Source: Phyto melanocephala (lineage: Eukaryota > Arthropoda > Insecta > Diptera > Rhinophoridae). Taken from it: a DNA stretch of 64,000 nucleotides. The position numbers and the translations under genes were made by a program. Shown here piece after piece: positions 1 to 10,956 of the stretch. Positions within the stretch are counted from its first letter, which is position 1. Each line of letters opens with the position of its first letter. The notes below the pieces were generated by a model, which ran no database searches, was not told the origin of the DNA, and saw only the letters and a program-made list of their open reading frames with translations. The stretch is taken from assembly GCA_941918925.1 (NCBI GenBank), contig OW799233.1, positions 73,690,578 through 73,754,577 of the forward strand, given 5' to 3'.

Positions 1-1
1 G

Positions 2-862
2 GATCTACAGGAGAACATCGATATTCTAATGCCATGGCTTCTGATGATATTCAAGGCATGCTTGCATTTATCCCATGTCCCATCAAGGTGGACATCCTAT
101 AAGATTATTTTCATAACCAAGGGAAGTAAGGCCTCGCATACAAGGGCCGGAAACTTCAGGCCAATAAGTCTCTCCTCCTTCCTGCTTAAGACTCTGGAGA
201 GGATTATAGATGTTTATATCAGATCGTCTGTAGGACCAGAGGCTCTGTCGGGAGCACAGCATGCCTATACGAAGGGCAAATCTACGGAAACGGCGCTACA
301 CGCGCTGGTTGGCCATATTGAAAAATCTCTGAACTACAGGGACTACACCTTGGTCGCCTTCCTTGATATTGAGGGCGCCTTCAACAATGTCAAACCGGAT
401 TCGGTTCTGAACGCCTTGAGACAACTGGACATAGATCCTGGGGTCATCGGTTTTGTGAGAAAACTACTGAAATATAGGCGCATAGAATCAACTTTGGGCG
501 CCTCTAGCATCTCCAAGGTGGCTGTAAATGGCACACCGCAAGGTGGCGTACTTTCTCCACTACTGTGGAACATCAACATTAATATCCTGCTTAGGGCCAT
601 GGAGAATACATCCTGCATGACTGTTGCTTATGCAGATGATGTGGCTGTAGCAGCTACGGGCAAAGATCCTGGACTGCTCTCGGAGCTCTTGGAATCTGCG
701 CTAACGTTAATACTTAGATGTTGCCAGGGATGTGGGCTGGGAGTCAATCCTGCCAAAACGGAACTGGTACTGTTCACAAGGAGGTACAAAATACCGACCT
801 TTGCTACGCCTAGGATAGACGGAGTGGCACGGACAGCCGTGGAACAGATTCAGTATAATTAA
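2..862 (+). pseudogene. LOA/I-type non-LTR reverse transcriptase, 5'-truncated by window edge
   Basis: The reading frame is open from base 2, so the true start lies outside the window. The protein has the order of a non-LTR reverse transcriptase: FRPISLSSFLLKTLERI (finger motif), AFLDIEGAFNNV (motif A), NGTPQGGVLSPLLWNI (motif B) and YADDV (catalytic motif C), then the GLGVNPAKTELVLF thumb region. A TAA at 860-862 ends it, and RNase H sequence follows in the same frame. The thumb/linker between RT and RNase H has therefore been lost by an in-frame deletion, with a stop at the join. The RT-plus-RNase H layout suggests the I/LOA group. The role would be target-primed reverse transcription of the element RNA. 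It is inactive as it stands. Confidence 0.85.
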
Positions 863-1555
863 ATATCTGGCAGGGATATTTATATATTTACTGACAGCAA
901 GGCGGCTATTAGGTCCCTTGAGAGTGTGTACAGCACATCGAAAATTGCCCAGGAATGCCGGGTGTCTCTTGAGGAGATAGCGAGACATTCGACGGTTACC
1001 CTTGTGTGGGTTCCAGGACATGGGGATACTGATGTAAATAATAGAGCTGATGCACTTGCAAAAGCCGGTACTACCTTAGATTCGGTTGAATCCAGTTGTG
1101 CTTTGGGTATTCCCTTATCGAAGGGTAAACAGCTAATCTCGCATCGATTATATTTGGATGCCAAGGAAAGATGGGTGAGAGAACCCACTTGTTTGGAAAC
1201 CAGAAAGATCTGGCCTGACATGGATGTGCATAGGACACAATATGCAGTGAATATGCCCCGAATCCACCTTAGGAACCTCATAGCGGTCATTACCGGACAC
1301 TGGCCTATAGGTACACATGCGAAAAGGCTGAATATCCCTTACAACGACTTCTGCAGAAGTTGCGATAACGAGGAAGAGGAGAAGACGACTGAACATCTTT
1401 TCTGCAATTGTCCTGCATTCGGGGACCTGAGACGCCAGATTCTGGGTCAACGAATACTTGTAAGTAAAGCTTGTCTTTCCGCAGTTGATCTGGGAAAGAT
1501 CCATACCTTCGTGAACAGGACAGGATGGCTGAGGAACGACAGCCAGAGGACATAG
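863..1555 (+). pseudogene. RNase H and C-terminal zinc-knuckle-like domain of the same non-LTR element
   Basis: Reading continues in the frame of the upstream RT just after its stop. IFTDSKAAI carries a catalytic Asp of RNase H1, and VWVPGHGDTDVNNRADALAKAG carries the His and Asp region near its end. The first strand, with its Asp, is missing because of the deletion. The C-terminus has a Cys-x2-Cys...His-x4-Cys arrangement (CRSCDNEEEEKTTEHLFCNC), typical of I/LOA/R1-type ORF2 tails. TAG ends the frame at 1553-1555. The sequence to about 1645, ending in 'aacctaacct', is probably the 3' UTR. Confidence 0.8.
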
Positions 1556-1645
1556 ACAAATGGGCGATGATGCCTACGGTATCACAACGGGATCCTCGGA
1601 AGACCCAAGTGTGCTATGCCTTCGGGCGGCTGCCGGATCTAACCT

Positions 1646-2384
1646 AACCTACTGTCTCTATTTTACACGTTTCACATAAAAGTAGCTAATATAAACATAC
1701 TCTGTTCTTCTTTTTCTTTCGGTTCAGTTTTTCGTCAGAATACCTTTTTGCGATCTGAGCGAAACTGAATGCGGGAACGCAATCGAAACGAAGAATAAGG
1801 GTGTTTTTAAAATAACATTAATAATAATTATTTTTTTTATTGAAACCAACATTATTAAGTTTTATTCATCTATCATACATTTTTATTTATCTTGAACATT
1901 TAAATATTTAAATTTTTTATTTTTCTTTTAGTCTGTCACTAACAAAATACCCTTCGAACAATTTGCTTACGCTTTTTGTATAACTGAAGCTTTACTTCGT
2001 AATACAGGGTTACACATTCAGAAGGGATTTTTGTCATTCGTAATACAGAGTTGACCTTTCGAAAGGGATTTTTTTTTCTAAAACTTACAAAAAATGTTCT
2101 CAATTTCGTAACAAATAATATGAAAATCGTACTAGACAGTACAAATCATCCGAACTTTCACATTTTTTCTTTCGAATCGAAATAAGCGGTAACCCCCCAG
2201 GAGTCATAAAATGCGGCGTATATTTAAAGTCCCAACCATTGGATGAAACAGATAAGCACAAACGGAAAAGGAAAAGTCGTAACCATATGAATGTTATAGA
2301 GATGGTGTCAAATTAGTTCGATAGTCTTATGGATGAGGACCATAAGGTAACAATGAATGTATGTTAGCTAAATCTTTATCATAG
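1646..2384. other. No gene; AT-rich with a short tandem repeat
   Basis: No coding signal was found on either strand. At about 1997-2080 a block of about 41 bp starting 'ttcgtaatacag' and ending 'aagggattttt' occurs twice in tandem with mismatches. The rest is AT-rich single-copy-like sequence. Confidence 0.5.
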
Positions 2385-2715
2385 TAGAGCACCTTCAGCG
2401 ATGATGATGCGATACTTTGAGGAGGATGAGTTAGACATAGCGTCGTTACATGAGCCATGGATCGTTCATGGGAACAACAGGGGCCTGTCTCTTTAAACCG
2501 CCAGTCTGTTTAATTCACAGATGGGTGGGATCCTCGTTCGTCTGTACAGATCTCACTGTGGTGATTGGCAGTGATTCGGGATCATTTCTGATAGCATCGG
2601 CATATCTATTCTAGGATACATCAGATTCAAATATTCAGGGGAGGTCAAGAACCTGATGGACTTTTGTAGGCAGTGGGGTATGGCGATAAATATGGACAGT
2701 ACTCTCATGGCAATG
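2385..2715 (+). pseudogene. Decayed non-LTR AP-endonuclease fragment
   Basis: One plus-strand frame reads DELDIASLHEPWIVHGNN followed by RGL. This resembles the conserved 'QEPW' block near the start of the APE-type endonuclease of LOA/R1-like ORF2 proteins. Further on, LMDFCRQWGM resembles the 'LxxxCxxxGM' segment before the catalytic DxNAH motif. Frameshifts and stops interrupt the stretch, and the DxNAH block itself is not readable. It could belong to the same family as the element at 1-1645, but order and spacing do not allow a single insertion. Call based on short motifs only. Confidence 0.45.
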
Positions 2716-3086
2716 TATATTTTTTTTCTATCGTTTTTCTAATTATGCTCTCAATCAAAAAAAATAAGAGTTGCGAGACGAATTTTATTAAGGATTTTTA
2801 TGTTTTTTCATTCTTTTCGAAAATAAAATAAATATTTTTTTTTATTTAATTCGTATGCAATACAAATTTTATTTTTTAAATTCTCCTTGTTTAATTTCTC
2901 TCACAAATTAACTATACTTCATTCTAAGCAAAAACAAATAATTCTTTTAAAAAATTTCGTCTTTTTCTTTGTTGTTGTTTGTGGTATGTAAATAATCGTA
3001 ACATTAAATAATGTACAGTAGCCGCCATAATAATTTAAACAACACATAATGTTGTATCGTGTATATGAATATTATATATATATTTA
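2716..3086. other. No gene; AT-rich
   Basis: Homopolymer-rich AT sequence with no open frame or repeat end that I can recognise. Confidence 0.5.
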
Positions 3087-3712
3087 ACTAGCTGACCTGG
3101 CGAACTTCGTACCGCCCTATAATCAAATTTATTCCGCGTTTCACATTGCTCATCAGTTTGACTTGCTCTTGTATTTCTTTGACTTGCAGCATTACGGGTT
3201 ATGCGACTTAAGTTTGTACGTCTTATTGCCGGCATTTTTAGAAACAAAAATTCAACTGAAAATAAAAAAAAACTATAGTATCTATTGTTTTGTAAAAGTA
3301 TCAAAATGGTCTATCAAAAGTTTCCAACACTATATTAATATGACTAACCTTGTTGAACAAACACTTCAGAAAAAAACACACAGTACAAATTATCCTCTAG
3401 AAACCAATGTGAAAAGTACACTAAGAAATGGTAAATAAATTATGTAGATATTTTGTTATTATAACTCCGTCTACAGACCAACTCCGACCGATACATTTGC
3501 AAAGCGCATGTAAACTACGTTTCTTTGTTTTAATGTCAGCTACGTGAACATTACTGCTAGTGACACATTGTAATTGTTTTCTTACATAAGAACCTTCTCC
3601 TAATAATAACAAATACATCAAAAAAAGAATTAGTGAAATCGGTCCAGCCATTCACGCGAGATGCCGTGACCAAGGGAAAAAGGGATTCATTTTTATATAA
3701 ATATATATAGAA
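3087..3712 (+). repeat. CTAG-headed interspersed repeat, copy 1
   Basis: It starts 'actagctgacctggcgaactt' and ends in a 'tttatataaatatatatag' tail. Near the 3' end 'aatcggtccagccatt' matches the 'aatcggtccag' core found in the tandem units of the copies at 42089 and 57154. The head/tail layout is shared with those copies but the middle is different and lacks the 120-bp units. No protein is encoded. It is probably a non-autonomous retroelement; class not settled. Confidence 0.55.
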
Positions 3713-3833
3713 GATATATGTATGTATATATATATCTACACACAATATTTTTATGATCACAAATTTTATAATAATTGATTTAAAGATGCGGGTGGATATG
3801 CGTATTAGCAAAATAAATACATATAAAAACATA

Positions 3834-4802
3834 CAGTCGAACTTCCATAACTCGAATCACCATTATCCCAAAAAACACTGCGACTTACGGAGACTTCGAG
3901 TTACAGAATTTTTTGTTAAAATAGAATAAAACGTTTTTTTATGTATTTTTATTTAAAATAGCCTCGAATGGAAAACTACATACTTAAGAATATAAAAGAA
4001 CAAGCATATGTACTCATATTTGTAATTAAAAAATTACAGTAAAGTAAAATATTCTGAAATAAATGACTGACATTTTACTTTTTGTTTTTGTTATTTTCAG
4101 TAAAAAATAACTCCAATGTGCTTAAAGCTTTGTGTGCTCATCACTTGTTGCGTCATTTGTCTGTAAATAATTATTTAATGTTGGGAAAGAACTTTCTACA
4201 TCGTTTCTTGTTGGCTTTTAAGTATTTTCTCATGCATGTTTTGGCTTCTAGTTGCTGAAAACCAATCGAGGACTGCTTTGTCGACTTTTTTGAATTTTGG
4301 GGTCCTAACTCTTTTACTACATAAACAAAATCCAGATTAAAATGAGTTGATAATTGATTCCTTATTTTTTTAAATTGTTGAGACCGTGCTTGCCGGGATA
4401 CCATATTTATCAGCCGCTTACTTTTTCTTTAATCCTTCTTCGACGTCTTTTATAAGTTTATACTTTTTTCAATTGATAAGCATTTTAAAATACGTTTCGT
4501 TGCCATAATAATTAAAAAAATCATCTAGCCCGAATTAAGCATAGAACAGTTACTTACGCAAACAAAAAGAAACAAATTTTTAATTCCCCGAAAAAAATAA
4601 AAAAATATCATATAAAATAGACAAACCAGCTCAAAAACAAAATTCTTCGAGTTATAGAGTTCATGTGTAAGTTTTTTGTTTGAGTTATGGAGAACTTCGA
4701 CTTATGGAAGTTCGAGTTACGGAAGCAAAATTTACTACTACTGGCTACTGCCAACCAAATTAGTTCGATTTAGAGAAAATTCGAGTTATGGAAGTTCGAC
4801 TG
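3834..4802 (-). mobile_element. pogo/Tigger-derived DNA transposon, internally deleted
   Basis: The ends are inverted repeats: 'cagtcgaacttccataactcga' on the left and its complement on the right. They are flanked by TA at 3832-3833 and 4803-4804, as expected for Tc1/mariner/pogo insertion. The motif 'ttcgagttaYggaag' recurs several times near both ends (3885-3910, 4645-4745), giving subterminal repeats. The 969-bp body keeps only the DNA-binding half of a transposase; the DDE domain is gone. Confidence 0.85.
4171..4490 (-). pseudogene. pogo/Tigger transposase N-terminus (CENP-B-type HTH), broken
   Basis: Reading the minus strand with frameshifts gives, in order, IKDVEEGLKKK, ADKYGIPASTVSTI (the PSQ/Psq-like helix-turn-helix of pogo and CENP-B), then KRVRTPKFKKVDKAVLDWF and SATRSQNMHEKIL (the second HTH, CENPB family). 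Stops interrupt both blocks and the catalytic DDE region is absent. The protein would have bound the terminal repeats. The longest open frame here (4171-4404) is partly out of frame with the recognisable domain. Confidence 0.75.
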
Positions 4803-5020
4803 TATACCTAAAAATTTAAATAGAAAATTCATTATATTTCTATTTTTTTTAATCAGTAAGGCAAAAATCCGTGTTTGTCTTAAAATGAAACTCGGTATAA
4901 AAGCTACTTTATATAAGCATATTTCAAGCGCCTATAGGTAAAAAGTTGTGTGTCAGACTGTACCCAATGCCTCTTTTAACAACAACAATACCTAAAAAAC
5001 AAACAACATCAATAAAAAGG
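4803..5020. other. No gene; AT-rich spacer between two small elements
   Basis: Nothing recognisable lies between the pogo-derived element and the foldback repeat. Confidence 0.5.
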
Positions 5021-5280
5021 TATATCGATGCCTTACTTCCTCAACCTCGTATCTTAAAATAAAATTTTTCAGGAGAGAAAAAAACGGTTCATCTTTTTAT
5101 ACTTCGGTGTTTAGTTAAAAGTTTAAATGCAATTATTAAGGAATTGATTGTATTTATGTATATTAGTAGTAATAATATACTAATCTTTTTTAGTTAAAGC
5201 ATAAAACAATCGTTTGATATGAAAAAGTCAAAACCGTATTTTTTAAGATACGCGATTGAGGAAGTAAGGCATCGATATGT
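5021..5280. repeat. Foldback/MITE-like inverted repeat
   Basis: The arm at 5021-5060 (starting 'tatatcgatgccttacttcc') is matched inverted at about 5239-5279, with few mismatches over about 38 bp. About 180 bp of AT-rich non-coding sequence lies between the arms. A clear target duplication was not found, so the class (foldback or MITE) is undecided. Confidence 0.6.
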
Positions 5281-5367
5281 GAAAATCATCCCTTGCAAGG
5301 AATACAACACAAAAATTTTTTTTTGGCGCCACATAAAAAAACATGTGTGTAAAAAAAATATGTAATA

Positions 5368-5718
5368 CAGTCGGATTCGGTTAAGCTACCGCCGTATAAT
5401 CGAAGAAATAATTTAACTAAAATTAAATATTTTTACAGCTTTTTTGATTTTAAAGCTACAAAGTTCAATAAAGCAAACACTGCTTAGTAGAAACAATTAC
5501 TCATTAACTAACGACGAAATACAATGCTACAGCTAATTTGTTTCAGTGTATGTAGTTCAACATTTTCTATTGTTTTGTTTTAAAACGATATAAAAAGTAG
5601 ACAATCTATTTAACCGAAATGGTTTCCATTTTACACAATTTTTTTTTTATTTATGAAAATCTTGCATAAGCCAAAAAAAATCCTTCAATTATCAATTTCC
5701 CTTCCCCGAATCCGACTG
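5368..5718. mobile_element. Small CAG...CTG MITE with TA target duplication
   Basis: The termini 'cagtcggattcgg' and its exact complement are flanked by TA at 5366-5367 and 5719-5720. The first four bases equal those of the pogo-type element at 3834, but the rest differs. No coding capacity. It is likely mobilised by a pogo/Tc1-type transposase (inference). Confidence 0.8.
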
Positions 5719-5770
5719 TATATGTGTAATGTTTGTATGTATGATGTTCGTGTACCGCTTAGCACCCTGT

Positions 5771-6160
5771 CGGAAACTGAGTTAACTTTAAAGTAACTAT
5801 AAGCTAACTTTTTTGCAACTATTTAGTACTGACTGACACTTGGATTATTTTTCAATGAAATCAACTAACTATTTTAACATTGCGATGTCCTAGGCGGTAG
5901 TCAATTGTCCGACTCCGCATTACTTTTCAACTAACTTTAAGTTAACTTCATAAATGTTAGCTTTCAACTAACTTTTTATAGCTAGCTGTAACCTAACTGT
6001 TTTTCTGTTGGCTATAAGTAGTTTTTTTTTATTTAACTACAAATTAGTTAGATTTCAGTCAACTAAAAGTTAATTGTTTGCACGTTAGCTGAAAACAATA
6101 TTTTTGTAGCTAACTACAAACTAACTATTATTCAGTTAGCTGTCATATGTGTTTTTCGAA
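5771..6160. repeat. Left terminal/subterminal repeat region of the EnSpm-like element
   Basis: It contains many short permutations of 'agctaac', 'gttaacttt' and 'caactaac' in both orientations over about 390 bp. The same words occur near 38690-38843. CACTA elements carry such subterminal arrays as transposase binding sites (family knowledge); assignment here is inference. Confidence 0.5.
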
Positions 6161-6224
6161 ATAAAATAATTTATTTAAAATTTTTAATACGCTTTGTTAT
6201 AATTTAAAAAAAATAATTTATTAA

Positions 6225-6398
6225 AAACTTCACTATTATGTACATACGTATTTACATAAATATACAATTAATATTATATTACTCATTTAATTATTTTGAG
6301 GTACATATGTATGTATCTTTGTAAGAAATTAAAGGAATTCATTATAAAAAAATTACATAAAAATTCACTATTATGTACATATGCATGTCCATATTTAC
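6225..6398. repeat. About 135-bp tandem array, first part (interrupted)
   Basis: Units contain 'cactattatgtacatac', 'tttacataaatat' and 'ttttaaggcacatacat'. Start-to-start distance is about 136 bp here. The array continues at 12691-12807, 14832-14899 and 19736-20060, split by three insertions. Without them it totals about 0.68 kb, roughly five units. Confidence 0.7.
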
Positions 6399-7043
6399 AT
6401 AAATACTAGACCCCTGCACAAATGGATTTGTACTTAAAAAGTACATATGATCTAGCAAAGCATGAACACTTACTCGAACTATAATAAAAAACAAGGTACA
6501 TGTTTTTGAGAACAACAAAATTAGCGAGTAACTATTGGTTGTTACTCGACTTTGTTTTTGCTTGCTAACCACTTGTTCGTTTTTCTCTCTCACTTGACCA
6601 TTCATAAAACGAACGGTAGAGTATCATGCGACAGCCAAACTTCACTAAGTACTCTCAGTACCACGTGAAGTTTTGCAAATATTAAAAACAAATAATATTG
6701 TTCCATGTATTTAATCTTTTTTAACCGTTAAGTTTAATAAAAAAAATGGAAATAAATGAGGTATGTTTATAACTTTATTTATTTAGATCATTTGAATTTT
6801 TATTTATTTATAAATATTTAAAGTGAAATTTATTTGCAATAATAAACTTTATTTGAAAATAATAATCATGGGAAACATCAATTAAATGTACATTTGTATG
6901 TAGATATGTATGTACATGTATTAAAAAATTCTAATTCAAATTATAGAAAAAAGCATTATTGTGTTGACAACCTAATAATTGTTTTCGGGCATTAATTAAG
7001 CTTACTTTTTTTTAAGACATCAAATTCTAGCTTAGTAGCTACT

Positions 7044-8632
7044 GTGGATGTAAAGGCAAAAATTTTAAACGGTGAATATACAACTTTTAATAAGACCGGA
7101 AAAAGTAAAGTGTGGGAGGTATTCGCAGGAATTTTGAATGAAAACGGAGTAGAAGTGGAAACTTTAGTGACCTGTAAAAAATGCAAAAATATCTTTAAAC
7201 TAAATAAAAAAAGCACAAAAAATTTACTGAAACACAAGTGCTATGTCCTTTTTGCTTCGAAAAAAACTTATTCTGCACCATTAGAAGTAGATGAAAAAAC
7301 AAAAAAGAAAAGCGTGTGTGTCCTGACAGAATGGGCAGTCGAAAATTGTCGGTCATTTAAAATGATCGAGGACTCAGGTTTAAAAAAATTTGCCTCCTTT
7401 TTGATTTCTGTTGGTGCCCAATATGGTGAAAATGTCAAATTAGAATCTTTATTACCACATCCAACAACAATATCCAGAAATGTTGGTGTATTATACGAAA
7501 AGTATTTTAATGAAATAAAGCTGGAACTGAATGACATCAAACTTAACGGATACGGGGTGACGACTGACATGTGGACTGATATCTACTTGAAAATGTCATA
7601 TTTGGCTGTAACTATCCATTATGTAAAGGAACGAGAGCTAAAAAATAGATTGCTTGCCATGAGATCTATGGAAGGAGAAAAATCAACCGGTAAAGAAATC
7701 AACTAACATTATGATTAGGCACATACTATTATTACTAAAATACTATAACTGAAATATATAATATCTCGATGTCCTGGATCTTTCGTATTTGATATGCTAA
7801 GGGATATACATAGATCTAAAATAATAAATCATGTTTGAAAGTATTAATAATAGTATGTACATAACAACATATTTACATAAAACCATTTTCTACAAAAAAT
7901 TGTGTTACTATGTACATACTAAATGTATGTTCATGTCATAGTTTATGATATTATATAATATCGTAAATTACTTTTAAAGTTTAACCAATTAGGCACGTTA
8001 TTAATATGTAATATTTGTAGGTGAAAACATAAAATTGAAAGTTATAAATACTTTGGAAAATTTTTGTTGTTAATTAAGCAATAAAGCGATAATCGTAACC
8101 GACAGAGGCTCAAACATGATTGCAGCATTCCGTTCATGTAACCACATATTTTGTATAAATAATTTGCTGAATAATACAGTGGAAAAATCTATTAAAGAAA
8201 CTGAAGATCTCGCAGAGCTTTGCAACAAATGCATAAAGCTTGTAAAATATTTTAAAAAATCCGGTATTAATTCAAAGTTACAGACTACCTTGAAAAGTTT
8301 TTCACCTACACGCTGGAATACTGTTTTCTATTTGCTGCGATCAGTGGAAACAAACTGGGTTGATATTTGTTCCATTCTTCAAGAGAAAAATGAGATGGGT
8401 AGAATTAATAATATTAATTTAAGTTTTATTACCGCAGTTTTAAAAGTTTTGAGTCCTTTTGAAGAAACATCTAAAAAGTTGGAAGCCGAAAATTATCCAA
8501 CACTGCCTTGGGTACACATATATATCCATCGGCTGAAGAAAGTTTGTATTATCAACCAAGATGACATCGATATCATTAAGATTTTCAAGCAGAAATTAAC
8601 TAAGTTTTTAAACGAAGTGGTAATAAAAGACC
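7044..8632 (+). pseudogene. hAT transposase, N-terminal two thirds, with a probable intron
   Basis: Residues about 1-70 form a BED-type zinc finger (VWEVFAGI...CKKCKNIF...LLKHKC). A dimerisation/DNA-binding stretch follows. TTDMWTD carries the first catalytic Asp, VTDRGSNM (at about 8095) the second, and SPTRWNTVFYLL the conserved RW block. A GT...AG intron fits 7690-8020 (331 bp, 'cg|gtaaag' to 'ttgtag|gtg'); splicing joins GEKSTG to ENIKLKV in frame, as in hAT proteins generally. One in-frame TAA remains at 8071. The gene breaks at 8632 where foreign sequence begins. The start ATG at 7044 sits just before the BED finger; an earlier in-frame Met is not seen. Confidence 0.85.
7690..8020 (+). 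other. Candidate intron in the hAT transposase gene
   Basis: The 5' site 'ccg|gtaaag' and the 3' site 'atttgtag|gtgaaaac' bracket 331 bp of non-coding sequence. Joining them preserves the frame and the expected protein order. Without splicing the frame ends at 7706, before the second catalytic Asp. Confidence 0.6.
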
Positions 8633-10956
8633 TGTTTTATTTTTCATCCTGTCTCCCTCTACTCAACAAAACCAACTTATCAACAATTTAAATCATATTA
8701 TCCATCTCACCTGAACTTAATACATACATAGGTTCATAACAATACATACATTCCTATATTAGACTTGGCAAAGATATAAGAATTATGCAGTTAAGGTCAA
8801 TAACTACCTAACTCTCAGACTCCGTTAAAAATTTGCAAACCGTAAAGTAAATTTTACATTTAAATTGGATTTATGTTCATACCCATGCAAAGAAAAATAT
8901 TAAAATTTACATACAAAAAATATTAAAGACAATGGCTGGCACATAATTTAAAACTTTATTTATTTTAAACCATCTTTCTATTTAGCCATAAAGATGCATT
9001 TACCAATATGAAGTATTAGGTTCACATAATAACAGTAGGGATTGTCAATTACTTGTTGTTTCTCCCCTCTTAAAACATCTGATCGACATATGAGGTTGCC
9101 ATACACTTCCATCACAAACAACCCCACTTCCGCTACATTACGTACATACATAAATATGAAAAAATATTATAGGTATTGTTGTTTTGATTGTTTTAAATTA
9201 CATACATATTGTTACGTTTATACCTTTTATAAACGTTGGATTATTTCCTTTAAATACCTTGAGTTATTTTATTGCAGTCAAAAACAGCTGAAATTAGTTA
9301 TAAAATTAAGAGCACTTTATTTATTAAAATACACTCAGATATTGTTTTTATATCACTTTACTTATTACACTTATAGTTATACACTTTTATTATCAAACTC
9401 ACTTTGATACGCACTTTACAAGCTCTATTGTAATACTGAATCGATTAGCTCGATTAGCTCCTCGACTCCGTTTTACTGGGCCCTTGGCTGCGATACATTG
9501 TGCGCAATTTGCTATCCAATCAGCTACAGATTGTTGGCATCCAACCCAATAGAAACGTTGCTTTATCTTTTCTATGGTTTTTGTTACACGAAGATGACTA
9601 CCACTTGAACCATTATGAAACTCCTTCAATACCTCTTTGACTTTAGAGGATGGCACCACAATGAGATTTGTTGTCGATTTACCATCAGTACTTTCCCATT
9701 TGCGATAAAGGCACCCGTTAATAACCTGCAGACTATTCCATAGCGCCCAGTATGATTTCATCAGTGGACTTTCCGCTGATATTTGGTTACGGGTTGGCCT
9801 TTTGTCTGCCTCCTTTGCTGACATAATTTTTGCCAGTATGGGATCGTCCCTTTGCACCGCCGACCAGTCGTCACTTGTCTCTATATGTGTTAGTCGAACG
9901 TCGACGACACATTCTTTTCCTTCAGCTTTTGCACAATGTTTGCACTCCAATTTGCACGGTCTTCGGGACAGTGCATTTCTGTGCTCAATGCTGATATCGT
10001 AGCTCTGGAGACGTTCAATCCAACGGGCTAGCTGTCCTTCAGGTTGTTTGAATTGCAGCAACCATCTGAGTGCAGAGTGATCGGTTCTTAATTCAAAGTG
10101 TTGTCCATACATGTATTTGTGGTAATGCTTTACACACTCTACAACTGCCAGAAGCTCTTGACGTGTTACACAATAATTTCTTTCAGGCTTCGAGAGTGTT
10201 CGACTGTAGTAGCCTATCACCTTTTCTGTTCCATTAACAACCTGCGAAAGAACACCACCTATCCCGTAGCCACTCGCATCGCTATCCAATACAAATTTCT
10301 CCCCAGCGATGGGATATGCTAAAACTGGTGCTACGCATAACAACTCCTTCAGCTTCTGGAATGCTTGTTCTTGTGCTTCAGCCCACAGGAATGGTCGTGA
10401 CTTCTTGGTGAGCTCATGTAGACTTGCAGCGACACAAATCGCCTGTAGTAGGTACAGAGTCCTAGAAAACTACGTAACTCATGAAGATTTTTCGGGCGAG
10501 GCCAGTCCTTCACAGCTTGAACTTTATCTTCGTCAGTTGATATACCATCCTCTGCGACTCGATGTCCCAGGTACTTTACCTCTTTCTGGAAAAATGCACA
10601 TTTCTTGGCGCTTAGTTTAAGTCCAGCCGCTGATATTCGTTTAAGAACTTCTTATAGATTTTTCAGGTGATCGTCAAAACTTTTACCCATGACAATTATG
10701 TCATCAAGATACACCAGGCATGTCCTCCAATGAAGTCCCCTTAATACGCGTTCCATTAATCGCTCGAATGTGGCTGGAGCGTTGCATAGTCCAAATGGCA
10801 TCACATTAAACTGCCATAGCCCGTCACTTGCACTAAAAGCTGTTTTCTCCTTATCTCTATTAGATATTTCTACTTGCCAATAACCATTTTGCAGGTCTAA
10901 AGTAGAGAACCATTTTGTTCCAGCTAGCGTGTCCAGAGTGTCATCTATCCTCGGTA
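8633..10956. repeat. 2.3 kb duplicated segment (copy of 14323-16650) inside the hAT gene
   Basis: The sequence is nearly identical to 14323-16650: the 3' end of the solo LTR (including its 'ttac' flank), a bit of the tandem array, the truncated gypsy LTR, and the gypsy RNase H/RT coding region on the minus strand. The open frame 9399-10343 (minus) duplicates the one at 15089-16033. Only scattered substitutions and small indels separate the copies (for example near 9077 and 10448). The 366 bp of hAT coding before it (8266-8632) is repeated after it (10957-11323). Confidence 0.9.
9399..10343 (-). pseudogene. Duplicate copy of gypsy RNase H plus integrase N-terminus
   Basis: This copies 15089-16033 almost exactly. 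KFVLDSDASGYGIGGVL opens RNase H, ELRTDHSALRWLL follows, and an integrase HHCC zinc domain (HNGSSGSHLRV...CAQC) ends it. The catalytic integrase core is missing because the frame runs straight into LTR remnant sequence. One difference is a Ser instead of Gly in the HHCC region. RT sequence continues toward 10956 with the same stop and frameshift as the parent. Confidence 0.85.

Larger units (their letters stand above)
1..1645 (+). mobile_element. LOA/I-like non-LTR retrotransposon, 3' part
   Basis: Reverse transcriptase, RNase H and a short 3' UTR are collinear on the plus strand. The 5' part (ORF1 and endonuclease) lies outside the window. No poly(A) tail or target duplication is clear at the 3' end, so the boundary at about 1645 is approximate. 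Confidence 0.7.

Noticed and set aside
9042..9407. 121-codon plus-strand frame (and its 105-codon copy at 14780-15097)
   Set aside because: It runs across the solo LTR end, tandem array and gypsy LTR remnant; composition is Tyr/Phe/Leu-rich as expected of AT-rich non-coding DNA.
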